From Clostridia bacterium (lineage in GTDB: Bacteria; Bacillota; Clostridia; TANB77; CAG-508): 64,000 bases of DNA. A program made the translations under genes and the position numbers. Location: positions 1 through 64,000 of the forward strand of contig JAEESU010000027.1 in assembly GCA_016290095.1 (NCBI GenBank), read 5' to 3'. The notes under the pieces were generated by a model. The model saw nothing but the letters and a program-made list of their open reading frames with translations. It was not told the DNA's origin and did not search any database. Numbering within the stretch: the stretch's first letter is position 1; every line of letters begins with the position of its first letter. Positions 61,113 through 64,000 of this stretch are shown here, piece by piece.

Positions 61113-62426
61113 ATGGATATAAAAAGTATCATTCGCAAAAAAAGAAACAAAGAGGAACTAACAAGAGATGAAATTAAATATTTCGTTGGAAAGTTAGGAA
61201 GAGGAGAAATTACAGAAGCACAAGCAGCAGCTGTAATAAGTTACATCTATACTAATGGATTAACAGAAGATGAAATTCTTTATTTAAGTATTGCTATGGC
61301 AGAGTCAGGAGATATGATTGATTTATCTGATATTTCTGATAAGATAGTAGACAAACACTCTACAGGTGGTCTTGGTGATAAAGCTACTATTTTATTAATG
61401 CCTATTTTAGCTTCTTTAGATATCCCAGTTGCAAAATTATCAAGTAGAGGTTATGGAATTACAGGTGGCACTATTGATAAATTAGAGTCAATTCCAGGTT
61501 TTAAAACAGATTTCACAATGGAAGAATTTAGATCAAAGCTTAGAAACGTTGGTGTTTGTTTAATGAACCAAGGTATGAATTTTGCGCCTGTTGAATCTAA
61601 AATGTATAAATTGAGAAATGAACTTGCTTGTCAAGATAGTTTACCAATAATTGCTGCTAGTTTAATGAGCTTAAAAATTGCAACAGGAAGCAATAAACTA
61701 GTATTTGATATTACATGTGGTAAAGGAACATATATTACTAATTTAGATCAAGCAAAAAGACTTGCGAAACTATTAGTTAAATTAGGTAAGAGAATTGATA
61801 AAGAAGTTGTATGTGTTATTACAAATATGAATCAACCAATAGGAATGTCTATAGGACATAACCTAGAAATAAAAGAAACAATTATGGCTTTAAGAGGAAT
61901 AATTGCTGATGATTTAGCGAATGTTGTTGAAGTAATAGGAAGTATCATGATAGCATTAGCTACAGATAACAAGAACTTAGTAGAAAATTCAAAGACTATT
62001 AAAGAAACAATAAAATCTGGAAAAGCTTTTAATAAATTTAAAGAGATGGTTGCTGCACAATATGGAGACACAGACTATATTGATGATCCTGAATTATTTG
62101 AAAAATCAAAATTTATTATGCCAGTTTTAGCAACAGAAGCTGGAACAGTAGCATCAATAGATTCAGATATTGTAGGAAGTATTGCTTCATATTTAGGCGC
62201 TGGAAGAATGAAAGAAGAAGGAAAAATTAATAGAACAGCTGGAATAACACTAAATAAAAAAGTTGGCGATACTGTAATGGTAGGTGAGACATTAGCATAT
62301 ATTCATACAAATGATGAATCAAAGGTAAATAATACAACACAACACTTAAAAGATGCATTTGAAATAACAACTAAAAAATTAAGCGATCATAATAAAATCT
62401 TATCCATTATTGAGGATGTAAAGTAA
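61113..62426 (+). CDS. Pyrimidine-nucleoside phosphorylase paralogue, divergent
   Basis: DKHSTGGLGDKATILLMPILASLDIPVAKLSSRGYGITGGTIDKLESIPGF; departures at several conserved sites. Confidence 0.85.
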   Translation: MDIKSIIRKKRNKEELTRDEIKYFVGKLGRGEITEAQAAAVISYIYTNGLTEDEILYLSIAMAESGDMIDLSDISDKIVDKHSTGGLGDKATILLMPILASLDIPVAKLSSRGYGITGGTIDKLESIPGFKTDFTMEEFRSKLRNVGVCLMNQGMNFAPVESKMYKLRNELACQDSLPIIAASLMSLKIATGSNKLVFDITCGKGTYITNLDQAKRLAKLLVKLGKRIDKEVVCVITNMNQPIGMSIGHNLEIKETIMALRGIIADDLANVVEVIGSIMIALATDNKNLVENSKTIKETIKSGKAFNKFKEMVAAQYGDTDYIDDPELFEKSKFIMPVLATEAGTVASIDSDIVGSIASYLGAGRMKEEGKINRTAGITLNKKVGDTVMVGETLAYIHTNDESKVNNTTQHLKDAFEITTKKLSDHNKILSIIEDVK

Positions 62427-62429
62427 TAT

Positions 62430-63728
62430 ATGAATATATTAGAAGTTATTGAAAAGAAAAAGATAGGACAAGAACTATCAAAAGAGGAAATTGAATATTT
62501 TGTTAAAGGTTATACAAATGAAGAAATAACAGATTATCAAGCAGCGGCATTAATCATGGCAATATGCATTAATGGAATGACTCAAGATGAAATTGTTTCA
62601 CTAACAATTGCAATGGCAAATTCGGGTGATATTTTAGACTTGTCTGAAATATCAGATCATATTGTTGATAAGCATTCTACAGGAGGAGTGGGAGATAAAG
62701 TAACATTAATTTTATTACCAGTAATTGCTTCATTTGGAATACCTGTTGGAAAAATGAGTGGTAGAGGATTAGGAATTACAGGTGGAACTATTGATAAGTT
62801 AGAATCAATTCCAGGATATAAAACAAATATTTCAATTGATGAATTTAAGAGAAATATTAAAGAAGTTGGAATAAGTTTAATTTCACAAACACTAAATTTA
62901 GCACCAGCAGATAAGAAAATTTATGCTTTACGAGATACTATTTCTTGTACAAATAGCATGCCATTAATTGCTTCAAGTATAATGAGTAAAAAAATTGCTG
63001 CAGGAGCAAATGCTATTGTATTAGATGTAACATGTGGTAAAGGTGCTTTTATGCAAGAGAAAGATTCAGCCAAAAAATTAGCTAAATTAATGTCTTTAAT
63101 AGGAAAACTTGCAAAAAGAGAAACAGTTTGTGTATTAACAAATATGGATGAACCATTAGGAAAAGCGGTTGGAAACTCTCTAGAAGTAATAGAAGCAGTT
63201 GATGCTTTAAATGGTAAGATTGAGAAAGATGTTGAAGAAGTAGTAGTTACACTTGCTTCTCAAATGATGAAATTATCTGGTAAATATCCAAATGTTATAG
63301 ATAATAAAAAATTAGTTTCAGAATCTCTTCGCAATGGTAAAGCATTCGAAAAATTTAAGGAGTTAGTAAAAAGACAAGGTGGAGATGTTACTTATATAGA
63401 AAATACAAACAAGTTTGAAAAAGCACCAATTATTATGCCTGTTTTGTCAGAAAAAGAAGGATTTGTAGAAGAATTAGATGCTGGGAAAGTTGGAAAAGCA
63501 GGTGTATTGTTAGGAATAGGAAGAATTAATAAAGAAGACTCAATTGATTCAAAAGTTGGATTAATATTTGAGAAGAAAATTGGAGATAATGTAAAAAAAG
63601 ATGAAGTTTTAGCATATGTGCATGCAAGTTCAAAAGAAAAAGCAATAGAATGTGTAGAAAATATAAGAAATGCATATAGAATAGGAAATAAAAAAATAGT
63701 AAAGAAAAACATTATAGAAATAATGTAA
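62430..63728 (+). CDS. pdp: Pyrimidine-nucleoside (thymidine) phosphorylase
   Basis: DKHSTGGVGDKVTLILLPVIASFGIPVGKMSGRGLGITGGTIDKLESIPGY; YALRDTISCTNSMPLIASSIMSKKIAAGA. Confidence 0.93.
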   Translation: MNILEVIEKKKIGQELSKEEIEYFVKGYTNEEITDYQAAALIMAICINGMTQDEIVSLTIAMANSGDILDLSEISDHIVDKHSTGGVGDKVTLILLPVIASFGIPVGKMSGRGLGITGGTIDKLESIPGYKTNISIDEFKRNIKEVGISLISQTLNLAPADKKIYALRDTISCTNSMPLIASSIMSKKIAAGANAIVLDVTCGKGAFMQEKDSAKKLAKLMSLIGKLAKRETVCVLTNMDEPLGKAVGNSLEVIEAVDALNGKIEKDVEEVVVTLASQMMKLSGKYPNVIDNKKLVSESLRNGKAFEKFKELVKRQGGDVTYIENTNKFEKAPIIMPVLSEKEGFVEELDAGKVGKAGVLLGIGRINKEDSIDSKVGLIFEKKIGDNVKKDEVLAYVHASSKEKAIECVENIRNAYRIGNKKIVKKNIIEIM

Positions 63729-63764
63729 TATTAATAATGTACATAAGAAAGGCGGTAAAGTAAG

Positions 63765-64000
63765 TTGGGAAGAATTGAAGGAAAAGAACTAAAGGAAAGA
63801 TTATTTAATGATAAGCCAAATGGCTGGGAAGGATTAAATGATGAGGAGAGAAATGACATATTTAATTTTGCAAGAGATTATATGTTTTATTTAAACTCTT
63901 CTAAAACAGAAAAAGAAATTGTTCAAAACTCAAAAGATATTTTATTAAAAAATGGTTTTGTCGATATTTCTGAAAAAGAAATATTAGAACCTGGAGACAA
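63765..64000 (+). CDS. M18-family aminopeptidase, N-terminal part (runs off the window)
   Basis: TTG start after aaaggcgg; LGRIEGKELKERLFNDKPNGWEGLNDEERNDIFNFARDYMFYLNSSKTEKEIV. Confidence 0.65.
   Translation, partial: MGRIEGKELKERLFNDKPNGWEGLNDEERNDIFNFARDYMFYLNSSKTEKEIVQNSKDILLKNGFVDISEKEILEPGD

Noticed and set aside
63745-63765. CGG in aaaggcggtaaag before the last gene, and CGG at 41911
   Set aside because: Both lie outside coding sequence (ribosome-binding region and terminator), so they are irrelevant to the CGG codon claim.
1-64000. Defence islands, phage, transposons, tRNA/rRNA genes
   Set aside because: None recognised; the window is mostly housekeeping, division and sporulation genes.

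Overview
AT-rich, spore-forming Clostridia-like chromosome segment, almost entirely protein coding. The gene order is: 3' end of tuf; plsX-acpP-rnc-radical SAM; YitT; two XRE regulators; ogg; transglutaminase; addB; alr; pgeF-like; family-4 UDG; a dockerin-bearing papain-like protease next to a wall-anchored cohesin protein; topB; a BspA-type LRR protein; the division/sporulation cluster murA-ftsQ-DUF881x2-sbp-ftsA-ftsZ-spoIIGA-sigE-(DnaB-like ATPase, unknown)-sigG-ylmC; M23/M50 spoIVF-like pair; rpsF-ssb-rpsR; dut; carD-like; dnaG-rpoD; rplU-rpmA; SUMF1-like; aspS; NlpC/P60; comEC; BofC-like; clpE-like; YibE/F; htrA; rnhB; two tandem pdp paralogues; and the start of an M18 aminopeptidase. No tRNA, rRNA, CRISPR array or transposon was recognised. 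The main discovery candidate concerns the codon CGG. Three conserved genes (murA, ylmC, comEC) are each broken by exactly one extra nucleotide. In all three the zero-frame codon at the break is CGG, and skipping its C (reading C-GGA, C-GGG, C-GGA, i.e. Gly in the +1 frame) restores the conserved protein. My manual scan of every CGG (and CCG for minus-strand genes) found no other in-frame CGG in any recognised gene, although CGG is common in the other two frames. This suggests CGG is an unassigned or 'hungry' codon used as a +1 frameshift (or quadruplet CGGN) site. Other notable items are a 26-bp hairpin burying the sigG Shine-Dalgarno, joint absence of Prp and the L27 N-terminal extension, a repeat-expanded sigma-A N-terminus, and the minimal cohesin/dockerin protease pair.
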